Source of the DNA: JAURFX01 sp038125265
GTDB lineage: Bacteria > Pseudomonadota > Gammaproteobacteria > Steroidobacterales > Rariloculaceae
Length of the DNA stretch: 43,639 nucleotides
Direction of reading: 5' to 3'
NCBI GenBank assembly: GCA_038125265.1
Contig: JAYPDM010000009.1
Coordinates: 1-43,639 of the forward strand
Shown here: positions 8,607 to 17,734 of the stretch, in pieces
Layout: every line of letters begins with the position of its first letter
How positions within the stretch are numbered: the first letter of the stretch is position 1
Notes under the pieces: generated by a model
Told to the model about the DNA's origin: nothing
Database searches by the model: none
Seen by the model: the letters and a program-made list of their open reading frames with translations, nothing else
Translations under genes and position numbers: made by a program

Positions 8607-10730
8607 TTAATTAACAATCTCAAGATTGGCATATAGTAATACCAGCCATTTTACTCCTTTTTCGGCAAACTGCACCTGAACTCGTGCATGCTCATCATCG
8701 CCCTCTGCAGTGAGTACAATTCCTAAGCCAAATTTTTTATGTATCACTTGTTTGCCGATATAATTTTTTGCAGTGTTAGTGCTTGATGAGGGCTTGTTAT
8801 AACTTTGACTTAGGCTTATAAAGTTTTCTTTATCCTTAATGGGAAGTTCATTTAAGAACCGAGATGGAATACAAGATATAAATGATCCAAAAATTCTTCT
8901 GTTTCTTGCATAGCTCAGAAACAATCTCTCCCTTGCACGGGTAATCGCCACATAGCATAACCTCCGCTCTTCCTCTAATCCATTTAACTCCTGTACTGAT
9001 CTTTGATGGGGGAAGAGACCTTCTTCCATCCCAACCACAATCACATTATTAAACTCTAGTCCCTTTGCTGAATGGATCGTCATTAGGTTTATGGCATTAT
9101 CATTATCTTCAGGATCCCCATTATCAAGAGCTGCATAGCTCAAAAATGCATCAAGCTGATCAATATCAATATCTTCATAATCAATACGGAAGTTTTCAGA
9201 CGCTGAAACAAGCTCAAACAAATTTTCAACCTTACTAAATTCTTGTTTAGCTTCCAGCGCCTGTTGAATTCCTGTTGCGCTAATGGTCGCTTTTATTTTA
9301 TCTGGCAGTTCAGTTGAATCAATATCATTTTCAAGATTTGATATCAGCTCAACAAATTTCTTTAATGACAGACTCGATCTTGTATTTTGATTTTGGACAA
9401 TAGAGAGGCATGCATCCCATAAAGAGATGCTTTGTTCCTGTGCAATATCCCTTATCGATTCAAGGGCTTTTTTGCCAATACCTCTTGCTGGGTAATTAAT
9501 TATTCTTATTAGGGCCTGATCGTCTGATTTATTATTGATAAGCCTTAAATAGGCAAGCACATCTTTAATTTCAGCACGATCGAAGAATTTAAAGCCTCCA
9601 TAAATTTTGTATGGGATATTCTCAAAAATTAACCTCTCTTCAAATAATCTTGACTGTGCATTTGAACGGTAGAGAATAGCTATCTCTTTGTTTGCTTCCC
9701 CTTTATTTTGAAGATTTTTTATAGTTTCTATAGCGTATTGTGCCTCTTGAGTATCTGAATCAGCATCAAACAGTTGAATAGGCTCACCTTCGGGCTTCTC
9801 GCTCCATAGATTTTTACCAAGCCTATCAAGGTTATTCGATATGATGGCGTTGGCAGCCTGGAGGATAATGTTTGAAGAGCGATAATTTTGTTCAAGCTTG
9901 ATGAGTTCTGGTTCTTTATACTCCTTTTTAAATTGCATCAGATTATCTGATTTTGCGCCTCTCCATGCATAGATCGATTGATCATCGTCACCCACTACAA
10001 AGGTTGTAGCCTCTCTCCCTGATATAAGCTTTACCCATTCGTATTGAATATGGTTCGTATCCTGAAATTCATCAATAAGCACATGTTTAAATTTCTTATG
10101 ATAGAAGTCTCTAATGCTGTCATTATTTTTTAGCAACTCATACACGCGAAGAATAATTTCTCCAAAGTCGATTACTTGTGCCGTGTCGCAGTGGTCCTGG
10201 TAGCGATTGTATATATCATGAAATTCATCAGGCCGATGAGAAAAGCGATGCTTTGTATCTTTTGGCCGCAAAGCTTGATCTTTAGCTTGATTGATAAAGT
10301 GGGCCACTGCTTTAGGCTCTATAAATTCAGGATTAAAGCCAAGATCCATAATAATATTTTTTATTATTTTAAGTTGATCATCAGAGTCGATAATTTGAAA
10401 GTTCTTTTTTAGTCCGGCATTTTCATAGTGAAGACGAAGCATACGATGGCAGATACCATGAAATGTTCCAAGCCATAGCTGAGAAAGATCAACTTTTAAT
10501 ATTGCTGATGCTCTTTGCTTCATTTCATGTGATGCCTTGTTGGTAAAGGTAACGGCAAGAATATTTTGCTCATGTGCAATATTTTGTTCGATAAGCCATG
10601 CAATCCTGTGTATTAAGACTCTAGTTTTTCCACTTCCTGCACCAGCTAATACTAGAATGGCCTTTGCTTTTGATATGACAGCTTGTTCTTGTGATGAATT
10701 CAGTCCAGCCAGTATGTCCTGTTCTAACAT
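8607..10730 (-). CDS. uvrD: ATP-dependent DNA helicase UvrD (helicase II)
   Basis: A 707-residue superfamily 1A helicase. Motifs in order: Walker A G-A-G-S-G-K-T (about residues 30-36), motif II D-E-F-Q-D-T, motif III G-D-D-D-Q-S-I-Y-A-W-R-G, motif IV Y-R-S-S, motif V T-I-H-S-A-K-G-L-E-F and motif VI V-A-I-T-R-A-R-E. The C-terminal tail carries the F-G-x-G and K-W-L-V elements of the UvrD/PcrA Tudor-like domain, which separates it from Rep. It acts in nucleotide excision and mismatch repair. The ATG at 10730 overlaps the cyoE stop by one base (TGATG) and is preferred over the TTG three bases earlier. The link to cyoE is unusual compared with known gammaproteobacterial orders and suggests translational coupling. 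Confidence 0.95.
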   Translation of the reverse strand: MLEQDILAGLNSSQEQAVISKAKAILVLAGAGSGKTRVLIHRIAWLIEQNIAHEQNILAVTFTNKASHEMKQRASAILKVDLSQLWLGTFHGICHRMLRLHYENAGLKKNFQIIDSDDQLKIIKNIIMDLGFNPEFIEPKAVAHFINQAKDQALRPKDTKHRFSHRPDEFHDIYNRYQDHCDTAQVIDFGEIILRVYELLKNNDSIRDFYHKKFKHVLIDEFQDTNHIQYEWVKLISGREATTFVVGDDDQSIYAWRGAKSDNLMQFKKEYKEPELIKLEQNYRSSNIILQAANAIISNNLDRLGKNLWSEKPEGEPIQLFDADSDTQEAQYAIETIKNLQNKGEANKEIAILYRSNAQSRLFEERLIFENIPYKIYGGFKFFDRAEIKDVLAYLRLINNKSDDQALIRIINYPARGIGKKALESIRDIAQEQSISLWDACLSIVQNQNTRSSLSLKKFVELISNLENDIDSTELPDKIKATISATGIQQALEAKQEFSKVENLFELVSASENFRIDYEDIDIDQLDAFLSYAALDNGDPEDNDNAINLMTIHSAKGLEFNNVIVVGMEEGLFPHQRSVQELNGLEEERRLCYVAITRARERLFLSYARNRRIFGSFISCIPSRFLNELPIKDKENFISLSQSYNKPSSSTNTAKNYIGKQVIHKKFGLGIVLTAEGDDEHARVQVQFAEKGVKWLVLLYANLEIVN

Positions 10731-11584
10731 CAAGCAATTAAGATTTGGTCAATGACCATAATGATAAAGAGTGCTGCAAGATAGGTAATAGAATAGGCAA
10801 ATACAAGCATATAATTATTTTTATCTGATGCTCGAATTGAATTTATAAACAGCAAAATAAAGCCAAACATAAGCACGTTAGCCCCCCAGAAGTATAGACT
10901 TCCTGATAGTCCAGTTAGGGTAGGCAATAATGACACAAACCATAGAATGGCTAAATAAAATGCCATTGAAATTTTTGTGTATTTAATTCCATGTGTGATG
11001 GGAAGCATAGGGACTTTGGCCTTTTGGTATTCATCTTTTTTAGCTAATGCCAGGGCCCAGAAATGAGGAGGTGTCCAAGTGAAAATAATTAGAAACAAGC
11101 AAACTGCATTGACAGTTATTTCATTTGAAATGGCTACCCAACCAAGCAGTGGGGGCGTGGCCCCTGAAGCTCCACCAATAACTATGTTTTGCGGAGTGCT
11201 GTATTTGAGAAGGACGGTATAAATAAAAGCATAACCAATCAATGATAAAAAAGTTAGCAAGGCAGTGAGGGTATTTACGAATACAATTAAAATGATAACG
11301 CCAATCATCCCTAACCCTATGGCAAAGGTAATGGCATTTTTTTCATCGATAGATCCAGTAGCAACGGGCCTATTTTCAGTTCTAGACATTTTACTGTCCG
11401 TCTCCTTGTCATAGATATGATTGATTACTGCTCCGGCACTTGCCATCAGCCCTATGCCAATACTTGAGATAAGGATTTTAAGATAATCGGGAGCATTTGG
11501 AGAAGCCAGAAACATGCCAACAACAGCAGTAAAGACCAATAGAAGAACTACCTTGGGCTTGATAAGTTCAATATAGTGTGACAT
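10730..11584 (-). CDS. cyoE: protohaem IX farnesyltransferase (haem O synthase)
   Basis: A 284-residue integral membrane UbiA-family prenyltransferase that adds the farnesyl group to haem B to give haem O. The first Asp-rich motif N-H-I-Y-D-K-E-T-D (about residues 55-63) and the following S-R-T-E-N-R-P motif are intact. The G-G-A-S-G-A-x-P-P-L-L-G-W segment is typical of CyoE/CtaB. It begins right after the ctaA stop and overlaps uvrD by one base. With ctaA it supplies haem A for the oxidase encoded at the left end. The name ctaB would be equally valid. Confidence 0.95.
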   Translation of the reverse strand: MSHYIELIKPKVVLLLVFTAVVGMFLASPNAPDYLKILISSIGIGLMASAGAVINHIYDKETDSKMSRTENRPVATGSIDEKNAITFAIGLGMIGVIILIVFVNTLTALLTFLSLIGYAFIYTVLLKYSTPQNIVIGGASGATPPLLGWVAISNEITVNAVCLFLIIFTWTPPHFWALALAKKDEYQKAKVPMLPITHGIKYTKISMAFYLAILWFVSLLPTLTGLSGSLYFWGANVLMFGFILLFINSIRASDKNNYMLVFAYSITYLAALFIIMVIDQILIA

Positions 11585-12535
11585 TTATGAGGTAATTTTT
11601 CTTTTAGCTTCAACCGCAGTCAGTAATAGTAATGCACCCATTCCATTATGCATGACTGCTAAGTTAAGTGGATAGCCAAAAACTACAACACTGATGCCGA
11701 TACTTATTTGTAGTGAAACTGCAGCAAGAATGGTGCTTCCAAGTAAATAGGTTTCTTGTTTTTTTCTAAGTCTTAGTCCAAATAAGAAAAGCAACAAACC
11801 AACAAAAATGGCACCCAATCGATGCGTAAAATGGATAGCCGTTCTAGCTGCGTTATCTAGAATGCCTCCTTCGTAATCGATACCAATGCCATGCCAAGCG
11901 TCAAATCCTTGTTGGAAATCTAGGTTTTCTGGCCACCATTGATTTTGGCAGGTAGGAAAATCAGGACAAGCAATGGCAGCATAATTAGCACTGACCCAGC
12001 CACCCAATGCTAATTGCAGGATTACGGCAATCAGCGCAACCCACGATAGATTTACGAGGTTTCTATTTGATATTTCACGAGGCGCACTTTGCCTTCGAAT
12101 TAGATAGAGAATCGATAAAGTCGTCATACCACCAAGCAAGTGCCCCATAACAATGACAGGCTTTAGAAGCCATGTCACCGTAAGCATTCCAAGCATGCCC
12201 TGGAATAGGATGACCGTTACCAATATCACTCCAAGCTTTATTGATTTTTTTTCTTTCCAAGAAAAATAGAGGATTAAAAGACTCAGCAAGCCGAGAAAAG
12301 AGGCAAGGTATCGATGAATCATTTCTCTCCATGCTGCACCCTCATCAAACGGCCTGTCCTCTAAAAAATTTTCAAACCCATCTATCTCATTACTCGTATC
12401 AGGGACTAATATTTGTCCATAACACCCTGGCCAATCAGGACAGCCCAGACCCGCATCGGTGAGCCTAACCCATGCACCTAACATAATTACAATCAGTGCT
12501 GTTATTAAGGCTAAGTTGGCAATTTTATTTAACAT
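11585..12535 (-). CDS. ctaA: haem A synthase CtaA (Cox15-type)
   Basis: A 316-residue membrane enzyme that converts haem O to haem A. Four conserved haem-binding His contexts are visible: H-R-Y-L near the second helix, M-G-H-L-L-G-G, H-F-T-H-R-L-G and V-M-H-N-G-M-G. Two periplasmic Cys pairs are present (G-C-P-D-W-P-G-C and A-C-P-D-F-P-T-C). I place the start at the ATG at 12535, not at the upstream in-frame ATG at 12598. That ATG overlaps the stop of the preceding small gene (TAATG), and the extra residues from 12598 are not conserved family sequence. The gene is coupled to the upstream 66-residue membrane protein and directly abuts cyoE. Confidence 0.93.
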   Translation of the reverse strand: MLNKIANLALITALIVIMLGAWVRLTDAGLGCPDWPGCYGQILVPDTSNEIDGFENFLEDRPFDEGAAWREMIHRYLASFLGLLSLLILYFSWKEKKSIKLGVILVTVILFQGMLGMLTVTWLLKPVIVMGHLLGGMTTLSILYLIRRQSAPREISNRNLVNLSWVALIAVILQLALGGWVSANYAAIACPDFPTCQNQWWPENLDFQQGFDAWHGIGIDYEGGILDNAARTAIHFTHRLGAIFVGLLLFLFGLRLRKKQETYLLGSTILAAVSLQISIGISVVVFGYPLNLAVMHNGMGALLLLTAVEAKRKITS

Positions 12536-12735
12536 TAGACTTGCGAAATAATGAAGTAAGTTGGTAAAAGTAATGTCGCCATTGATGCCAGAGACCAAAA
12601 TAAGTCAGCCAAAGTCATTTTTATGTATAGTGAGTAGCTGACCAGAGCAAGGCCCAAAATCACGATAACCACATAAATTCTAAAGAGAAAATATGGAGGT
12701 ACATCCAATATGTTTATTAAGTTAATGCTTTCCAT
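12535..12735 (-). CDS. small two-helix membrane protein of unknown function, coupled to ctaA
   Basis: A 66-residue protein with two predicted transmembrane segments (about residues 14-38 and 42-63) joined by a very short turn containing a Lys. Its TAA overlaps the ctaA start codon (TAATG), a strong sign that it is translated. I do not recognise the family. Small membrane proteins (for example DUF2909-type proteins) often accompany oxidase-assembly genes, but key residues of that group are not obvious here. A role in haem A synthesis or oxidase assembly is an inference from coupling only. No strong ribosome site precedes the ATG. Confidence 0.6.
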   Translation of the reverse strand: MESINLINILDVPPYFLFRIYVVIVILGLALVSYSLYIKMTLADLFWSLASMATLLLPTYFIISQV

Positions 12736-12777
12736 GAGATGACTAATGAACTATGCAGAAATTATAACAAATTCAAG

Positions 12778-13638
12778 CTATTTGGTAAGCTGATTTACCA
12801 TTGAATCGACTGAGATATAGTCTATTTTCCTTCCTGTTTTTGGCTTGGGCCTCTGCGACTTTTTGGCAATGATATAGATACAGTGTGTCGTGACCTCCAG
12901 CCCTTGTGCAGGGCCATTTTTTGTTAAATTTTTGATGAATTTTTCCCATCTAGACACTGAAGTTAAGCCTTTATTTCTTCCATTCGAGCAATTTCTTCCT
13001 CCTGTATTGCCTAGGTCTTTGAATAGTTTTTCAATAGATGAGAAATTAATTTTAAATTTATCTTGATCGACAACAATATCGTTAAAATGCAGATCACTTA
13101 ATAGCCTAACAAGATCATCAGCAGCTAAGGCAGGATGGACATGGATGTCATTATCGATCTGAGCCCATGCATTTCTAATTTCTTTTAAATTTTCTTCACC
13201 AAAAAGTGTGACGATAAGCCACCCATTTTCATTGAGCGATTCAAATAAATTTTTAAAAATTTTTTCTGGGTGTGACCATGACAGTGCGAGATTAGAGAAA
13301 ATTAAGTCGACATTCTGTTCAGGGATCCAATTTTCAAGATCATGCTTTGCAAAGGAAATAGTGCTTTTATGATTAAATTTTTTTGCTAAAGCAATCATCT
13401 CCTCACTTCGATCTATGGCAGTAATATTTGACGAAGGAAAAAGTTGCGAGAGATTTAATGAGGATTCACCTAAGCCACATCCAAGATCTATTATTTGTTT
13501 AGGTGTCAAAGCTAATTCACCGGTTCTCTCAATAAGATTTTCTCTCACGGCTCGGTAAAAATAATCTGCCTCAGAGAAAGTATCGGCGGCTAAATCAAAT
13601 CTTCTTTTGGTATGGATAGGATTGGGAAAAGGATCCAT
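12778..13638 (-). CDS. bioC: malonyl-ACP O-methyltransferase BioC
   Basis: A 286-residue class I SAM-dependent methyltransferase with motif I D-L-G-C-G-L-G at residues 51-57. The N-terminal F-x-x-A-A-D-T-F pattern is typical of BioC. BioC methylates malonyl-ACP so that the fatty acid synthase can build the pimeloyl chain of biotin. The gene follows bioB after three bases, which supports the biotin role over ubiquinone or menaquinone methyltransferases. The C-terminal part (about 35 residues, Lys-rich) is longer than in E. coli BioC (251). The methyl-ester hydrolase BioH and bioF/A/D are not in the window. The carboxylesterase at 28600 is not linked and I do not propose it as BioH. Confidence 0.85.
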   Translation of the reverse strand: MDPFPNPIHTKRRFDLAADTFSEADYFYRAVRENLIERTGELALTPKQIIDLGCGLGESSLNLSQLFPSSNITAIDRSEEMIALAKKFNHKSTISFAKHDLENWIPEQNVDLIFSNLALSWSHPEKIFKNLFESLNENGWLIVTLFGEENLKEIRNAWAQIDNDIHVHPALAADDLVRLLSDLHFNDIVVDQDKFKINFSSIEKLFKDLGNTGGRNCSNGRNKGLTSVSRWEKFIKNLTKNGPAQGLEVTTHCIYIIAKKSQRPKPKTGRKIDYISVDSMVNQLTK

Positions 13639-13641
13639 TGT

Positions 13642-14640
13642 TTAAACAGACATATGTTTTTGATTAGGGTTAGGTGCCTCAATGGTAATTCCAAGTTTAT
13701 TAAGTAATGCTAGATCTTTATCTTCTTCAGGGTTATCTGTAGTAAGAAGTTTTTCTCCATAAAAAATTGAGTTTGCTCCAGCAAATAAACACATGGCTTG
13801 CTCAGCTTCAGATAGCTTGTTTCTTCCTGCTGAAAGTCTGACATATGATTTAGGTAGGATAATTCTTGTAATTGCTATCATTTTTATGAAATCTAACTCA
13901 CTGGCTCCATGTAGCTTTTCAAGAGGCGTCCCTTTAACTGCTACCAGATTATTGATCGGTACACTCTCGGGATGCTTCTCCATTTGCGAGAGCTCTACTA
14001 ACATTTGTATTCTGTCATCTTCAGATTCACCCATTCCAATGATGCCACCGCAACAAACCTTCATACCAGAATTTCTTACCTCCTGAAGTGTGTCGATTCT
14101 GTCGTCATAAGTTCGCGTCGAGATTATATTTTGGTAATTATCTTTTGAGGTATCTACATTATGGTTGTAGTAGTCCAACCCGGCCTCAGCAAGCATCTTT
14201 GCTTGATGTGGTTTGAGCAGTCCTAAAGTTGCACAACACTCAAGATTTATAGACTTAACATATTTAATCATCTCAATAATTTTTTCTAAGTCTCTATCTT
14301 TTGGACCTCTGTAGGCAGCGCCTAAGCAAAATCTTGTAGCTCCATTTGATTTAGCTTTATTTGCCTCGGACTTAACATGCTCAAGATCTAAAAGTTCATG
14401 CTTTTCAATCTCGGTATGAAATCGAATGCTTTGTGGACAATAAGAGCAATCCTCTGGGCATGCCCCAGTTTTAATAGATAGCAAGGTCGACATTTGGATG
14501 CTATTGGATACAAAGTTTTTTCTCGTGATTGAATGAGCTAAAAACAGTAAATCATTAAATGGCAATTGTGAGAGTTGCTTGGCTTCCTCAAAAATCCAAT
14601 CATTTCTTGGTTCAGATAATGCATCTATATCAAATTTCAT
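13642..14640 (-). CDS. bioB: biotin synthase
   Basis: A 332-residue radical SAM enzyme that inserts sulfur into dethiobiotin. The 4Fe-4S motif C-P-E-D-C-S-Y-C-P-Q (Cys61, Cys65, Cys68) is the BioB form of CxxxCxxC. Cys and Arg ligands for the 2Fe-2S cluster are present in the expected contexts (R-F-C-L-G-A-A, E-C-C-A-T-L-G, C-C-G-G-I-I-G-M-G-E and V-R-L-S-A-G-R). The length and full TIM barrel are normal. It is first of the bioB-bioC pair and begins one base after the DUF2905 gene. Confidence 0.97.
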   Translation of the reverse strand: MKFDIDALSEPRNDWIFEEAKQLSQLPFNDLLFLAHSITRKNFVSNSIQMSTLLSIKTGACPEDCSYCPQSIRFHTEIEKHELLDLEHVKSEANKAKSNGATRFCLGAAYRGPKDRDLEKIIEMIKYVKSINLECCATLGLLKPHQAKMLAEAGLDYYNHNVDTSKDNYQNIISTRTYDDRIDTLQEVRNSGMKVCCGGIIGMGESEDDRIQMLVELSQMEKHPESVPINNLVAVKGTPLEKLHGASELDFIKMIAITRIILPKSYVRLSAGRNKLSEAEQAMCLFAGANSIFYGEKLLTTDNPEEDKDLALLNKLGITIEAPNPNQKHMSV

Positions 14641-14641
14641 T

Positions 14642-14851
14642 TTACCTTCTAAAAAATAAGTTGAGACCTATGGTAAGAGCTAAACTGATCACTATCATTG
14701 ATGTGATTGGGACGAATAAACTAAAGTTACCTCTCGCTATTCGTATATCGCCTGGAAGCTTTCCAAACCAAGCAAATAGATTTGGTTGCCATGATAAAAG
14801 TAAACCAATAATAACGAGAATGATTCCTATTACGATAATTGTTTTAGCCAT
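14642..14851 (-). CDS. DUF2905 family small membrane protein
   Basis: A 69-residue protein with two hydrophobic helices (about residues 3-20 and 45-66) and, between them, F-G-K-L-P-G-D-I-R-I with F-S-L-F-V-P-I-T-S. These are the signatures of the DUF2905 family, whose function is unknown. It sits one base upstream of bioB, so it is probably co-transcribed with the biotin genes, but DUF2905 genes appear in many contexts and no biotin role is implied. Confidence 0.85.
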   Translation of the reverse strand: MAKTIIVIGIILVIIGLLLSWQPNLFAWFGKLPGDIRIARGNFSLFVPITSMIVISLALTIGLNLFFRR

Positions 14852-14902
14852 TAGAAAATCAATTTTGTATGATTACCGAATCAAAAGCAAAGATTCTTAA
14901 TT

Positions 14903-15766
14903 TTGAAAGATAGAAATTTTTTAACCTTATCCTCAAGTATTCTCTCTCTGACGGTAGCTTTAGTGCTCGTTATTTTGAAGGTTTTTGCATGGGAGCAAAC
15001 ACAATCCATATCTATATTGAGCTCATTGGTTGATTCTGGATTGGATATGTTGATTTCATTAGTTACTTTTATCTCAGTGCGAGCTTCGCTTATACCTGCA
15101 GACCATGATCATAAATTTGGCCATGGTAAATATCAGGCAATTGCAGCTCTAGGACAATGCTTACTGATCTTAGCCTCTGTGTTATTTGTTTTTTATGAGG
15201 CTGTAATGCACTATTCAACGACACAGCAAGTTTTTCAACCAGAGCTAGGAATCAGCCTGATGGTCATTTCTTTGTTCTTAACGCTCTCACTGGTCGGCTA
15301 TCAAAGATTTGTCTATCTAAGAACAGGATCAATCGCTGTGAAGGCAGATTCGATGCATTACATTACAGATATATTTACTAACCTTTTAGTCATCATTTCT
15401 GTATATTTTTCCTCGAGCTTACAGCTGAACCTTATTGATGTAATTATTGGATTAATCTTAATGGTCATCGTCCTATATGGTGTAAAAGAAATTTTGTCAG
15501 ATGCCCTTGCGATTTTGACTGATAAAGAGCTCGATGAAACTCTAAAAGAAGAAATCAGATCTCTTATACTTTCGCACCCTATGTGCCTTGGTATTCATGA
15601 TTTAAGAACAAGAGACAGCGGCACAAAAAAATTTATTCAATTCCATATGGAATTGGATGCCAATTTAAGCCTCGATAATGTGCATCAAATTGACAAAGAG
15701 GTAACCGAAAAGATTGAGCGCATAATTCCATCATGCGAGGTCATAATTCATATGGACCCGAGGTAG
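14903..15766 (+). CDS. cation diffusion facilitator (FieF-like divalent metal efflux)
   Basis: A 287-residue cation efflux protein with six transmembrane helices and a C-terminal cytosolic metal-binding domain. The transport site is intact: D44 and D48 (S-L-V-D-S-G-L-D) and H152 and D156 (M-H-Y-I-T-D), which is the D-D-H-D set of FieF/YiiP. The loop H-D-H-K-F-G-H-G-K is typical of the family. It exports Zn2+, Fe2+ or related metals in exchange for protons. The start is a TTG; the upstream frame is closed by a stop at 14870-14872, and the first in-frame ATG would remove the first helix and most of the site. Tail-to-tail with dsbA (10 bases apart). Confidence 0.92.
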   Translation: MKDRNFLTLSSSILSLTVALVLVILKVFAWEQTQSISILSSLVDSGLDMLISLVTFISVRASLIPADHDHKFGHGKYQAIAALGQCLLILASVLFVFYEAVMHYSTTQQVFQPELGISLMVISLFLTLSLVGYQRFVYLRTGSIAVKADSMHYITDIFTNLLVIISVYFSSSLQLNLIDVIIGLILMVIVLYGVKEILSDALAILTDKELDETLKEEIRSLILSHPMCLGIHDLRTRDSGTKKFIQFHMELDANLSLDNVHQIDKEVTEKIERIIPSCEVIIHMDPR

Positions 15767-15776
15767 AAAAGTTAAG

Positions 15777-16409
15777 CTATTGCTCAGCTCTCTCCATTGC
15801 TACCAACTCATCAACCAATCTGAGAAGATCGGGATAATCACCCGCCATTGTTGCGTTCGTGACATATTTACCATTCACAACGACGGTCGGAACGCTTGAG
15901 ATTCTGTATCTTCTTGAGAGCTCATCGGCTCTTTGCATACGTGTAAAGACAGCAAAAGATTCAAAGGTTTGATTAAATTCGTCAGGCATCACGCCATATT
16001 GTGCAAAGAAATCTACCAGCGCATTTGTTTCGGTAAGCATATTTCTATTTACATGAATTTCTCTAAATATTGGTGTATGCACATCATCAATTACATCAAG
16101 TAATTCCGCGGTAAAGTAGACTTTTGCATGCGTTTGTAGCACGTTGTTCCAAACAGCTGGAATTCTAATAAAATTCACATCCTCTGCCAGCGTTTCTTTC
16201 CAGTTTTCTAGATAAGGGTCAAAGGTATAGCAATGCGGACATCCGTACCAAAAAATTTCAGCGACCTCAACTTGATCAGGAGAAGAGCTTGTAGGTTGTG
16301 TGGGCGATAATCTTTGATAATGGGTACCAAGGACAAATTCACTGTTTTGTGCGTAAGCAGTCCCAAAAAATATCAAACTAATAAGTAATGTATTTAAGAT
16401 TTTATTCAT
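15777..16409 (-). CDS. dsbA: periplasmic thiol:disulfide oxidoreductase DsbA
   Basis: A 210-residue exported protein: signal peptide about residues 1-20 (cleavage after A-Y-A), then a thioredoxin fold with active site C57-P-H-C60, the exact DsbA dipeptide. The cis-proline loop is S-V-P-T-V-V-V-N-G. It introduces disulfides into exported proteins. It follows the cytochrome c4 gene after five bases, an order known from Pseudomonas. Possible clients in this window are the Cys-containing exported proteins and the LptD/LptM machinery. Confidence 0.95.
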   Translation of the reverse strand: MNKILNTLLISLIFFGTAYAQNSEFVLGTHYQRLSPTQPTSSSPDQVEVAEIFWYGCPHCYTFDPYLENWKETLAEDVNFIRIPAVWNNVLQTHAKVYFTAELLDVIDDVHTPIFREIHVNRNMLTETNALVDFFAQYGVMPDEFNQTFESFAVFTRMQRADELSRRYRISSVPTVVVNGKYVTNATMAGDYPDLLRLVDELVAMERAEQ

Positions 16410-16414
16410 AAGTA

Positions 16415-17026
16415 CTATCTTAACCCTTGTACGTAATTAGATACAGCCTCAACCTCTTCCTGAGTAAGAAGTGTTGCAATATCTCTCATTACTTCAACAG
16501 GTCCAATGGTTTGTCTTGTGCCATTTGCATAAGCATTTAAAGAAAGCGCTGTGTACTGTGCGTGCTGTCCTGCTAGGGAGGGATAACCAGCAAGTGGATT
16601 TCCTCGGCCATCAGGACCGTGACATGCAGTGCATGCAGGTAACCCTCTATCAATATCACCACTTAGATAAATAAGTTGCCCAAGCTCTATAGACTCAGGT
16701 GAAGCTGATTTAGGAGTCATTACTTGATTTGCATAGTATGCTGATAAATCACTAATATCTTGATCGGTTAGGTTTGATGCAAACGCAATCATAAGTGGTG
16801 CAAGCCTTTCACCATCACGGATGGCAGTAATCTGAGCTTGCAAATAAGACTCATGCTGTCCAGCAATTGAGGGCCATGCACCCATCATGCTATTACCATC
16901 AGCACCGTGGCATGCAGCACAGGTAGCCGACTTCACTTGCCCAGCGTTAGGATCTCCACCTTGTGCCGAAAGCATACTCGAAGTTATAAATAAAAAAAGG
17001 AAAACAAAAATATTCGCAAATCTCAT
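16415..17026 (-). CDS. dihaem cytochrome c4
   Basis: A 203-residue periplasmic protein with a signal peptide (cleavage near S-M-L-S-A) and two cytochrome c domains: C36-A-A-C-H40 and C132-T-A-C-H136. Likely axial Met residues lie in P-L-M-I-A-F-A and V-E-V-M-R-D. The paired P-S-I-A-G-Q-H and P-S-L-A-G-Q-H segments show the internal duplication typical of cytochrome c4. It is a plausible electron donor to the caa3-like oxidase at the left end of the window. It is divergent from engB, with about 108 bases between start codons. Confidence 0.93.
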   Translation of the reverse strand: MRFANIFVFLFLFITSSMLSAQGGDPNAGQVKSATCAACHGADGNSMMGAWPSIAGQHESYLQAQITAIRDGERLAPLMIAFASNLTDQDISDLSAYYANQVMTPKSASPESIELGQLIYLSGDIDRGLPACTACHGPDGRGNPLAGYPSLAGQHAQYTALSLNAYANGTRQTIGPVEVMRDIATLLTQEEVEAVSNYVQGLR

Positions 17027-17134
17027 AATCTTTTACTCTCGAAAATAGTGCTAAGCTTATGCAAGCTGTCGTTAAATTTGATTAATTGTACACTATGAGC
17101 CAAAAGAATTTATATTTTGAAAGAAAAAAGAACC

Positions 17135-17734
17135 ATGAACTTAGATCCTAAGATTTTTTCCTCACCAGAGTTTCTTTTGAGTGCTTCTAAAATAGAACAA
17201 ATGCCCAAAGACGAAGGCTTAGAAATTGCTTTTGTAGGTCGATCTAACTCTGGAAAATCTTCATCTATTAACGCTATTCTTGGCAGAAAATCTCTTGCAA
17301 GGACCAGTAAGACACCTGGGAGGACTCAGCTCATTAATGTCATTCGATTAACCGAGGACTTGAGATTAATTGACTTACCAGGATATGGGTTTGCAAAGGT
17401 GAAAGAGAGCATACGGGTCGGTTGGGAAAGGATGCTTACTGATTATTTTATAAAAAGACAGAGCCTGAAACTGATTCTTATAACTGTAGATATTAGAAGA
17501 GGAATAAAAGAGCTGGATCAAGTCATGATCTCGCTGGCAGAGGAGAATGGGATAAAGGTTTATATTGTATTTACTAAGATTGATAAAGTAAGTCGTAATG
17601 ACAGAGAAAAATGCAGATATCAGTCCTTATCGCTTTATCCTCAGCATGCAATCTTTTTTACTTCGAGCTTAAAGAATATGGGTTTTGATGAGGTTAAAAA
17701 ATCCATCATTGAGGATTTAAGTCTAATGGGCTAG
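17135..17734 (+). CDS. engB: ribosome biogenesis GTPase EngB (YsxC/YihA)
   Basis: A 199-residue TRAFAC GTPase needed for 50S assembly. G1 G-R-S-N-S-G-K-S (residues 35-42), G2 T-P-G-R-T, G3 D-L-P-G-Y-G (80-85) and G4 T-K-I-D (147-150) are present. The G4 Ala-to-Ile change (usually TKAD) is mild. The ATG at 17135 is chosen over an upstream TTG at 17117 because family members start close to this N-terminus. Its last 12 bases overlap the convergent polA stop. The polA / engB / cytochrome c4 / dsbA neighbourhood is conserved in Pseudomonas, but here no space is left between polA and engB. Confidence 0.94.
   Translation: MNLDPKIFSSPEFLLSASKIEQMPKDEGLEIAFVGRSNSGKSSSINAILGRKSLARTSKTPGRTQLINVIRLTEDLRLIDLPGYGFAKVKESIRVGWERMLTDYFIKRQSLKLILITVDIRRGIKELDQVMISLAEENGIKVYIVFTKIDKVSRNDREKCRYQSLSLYPQHAIFFTSSLKNMGFDEVKKSIIEDLSLMG

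Noticed and set aside
12536..12598. Extended CtaA start at 12598
   Set aside because: Overlaps the coupled small gene and adds non-family residues; the ATG at 12535 forms a TAATG overlap.
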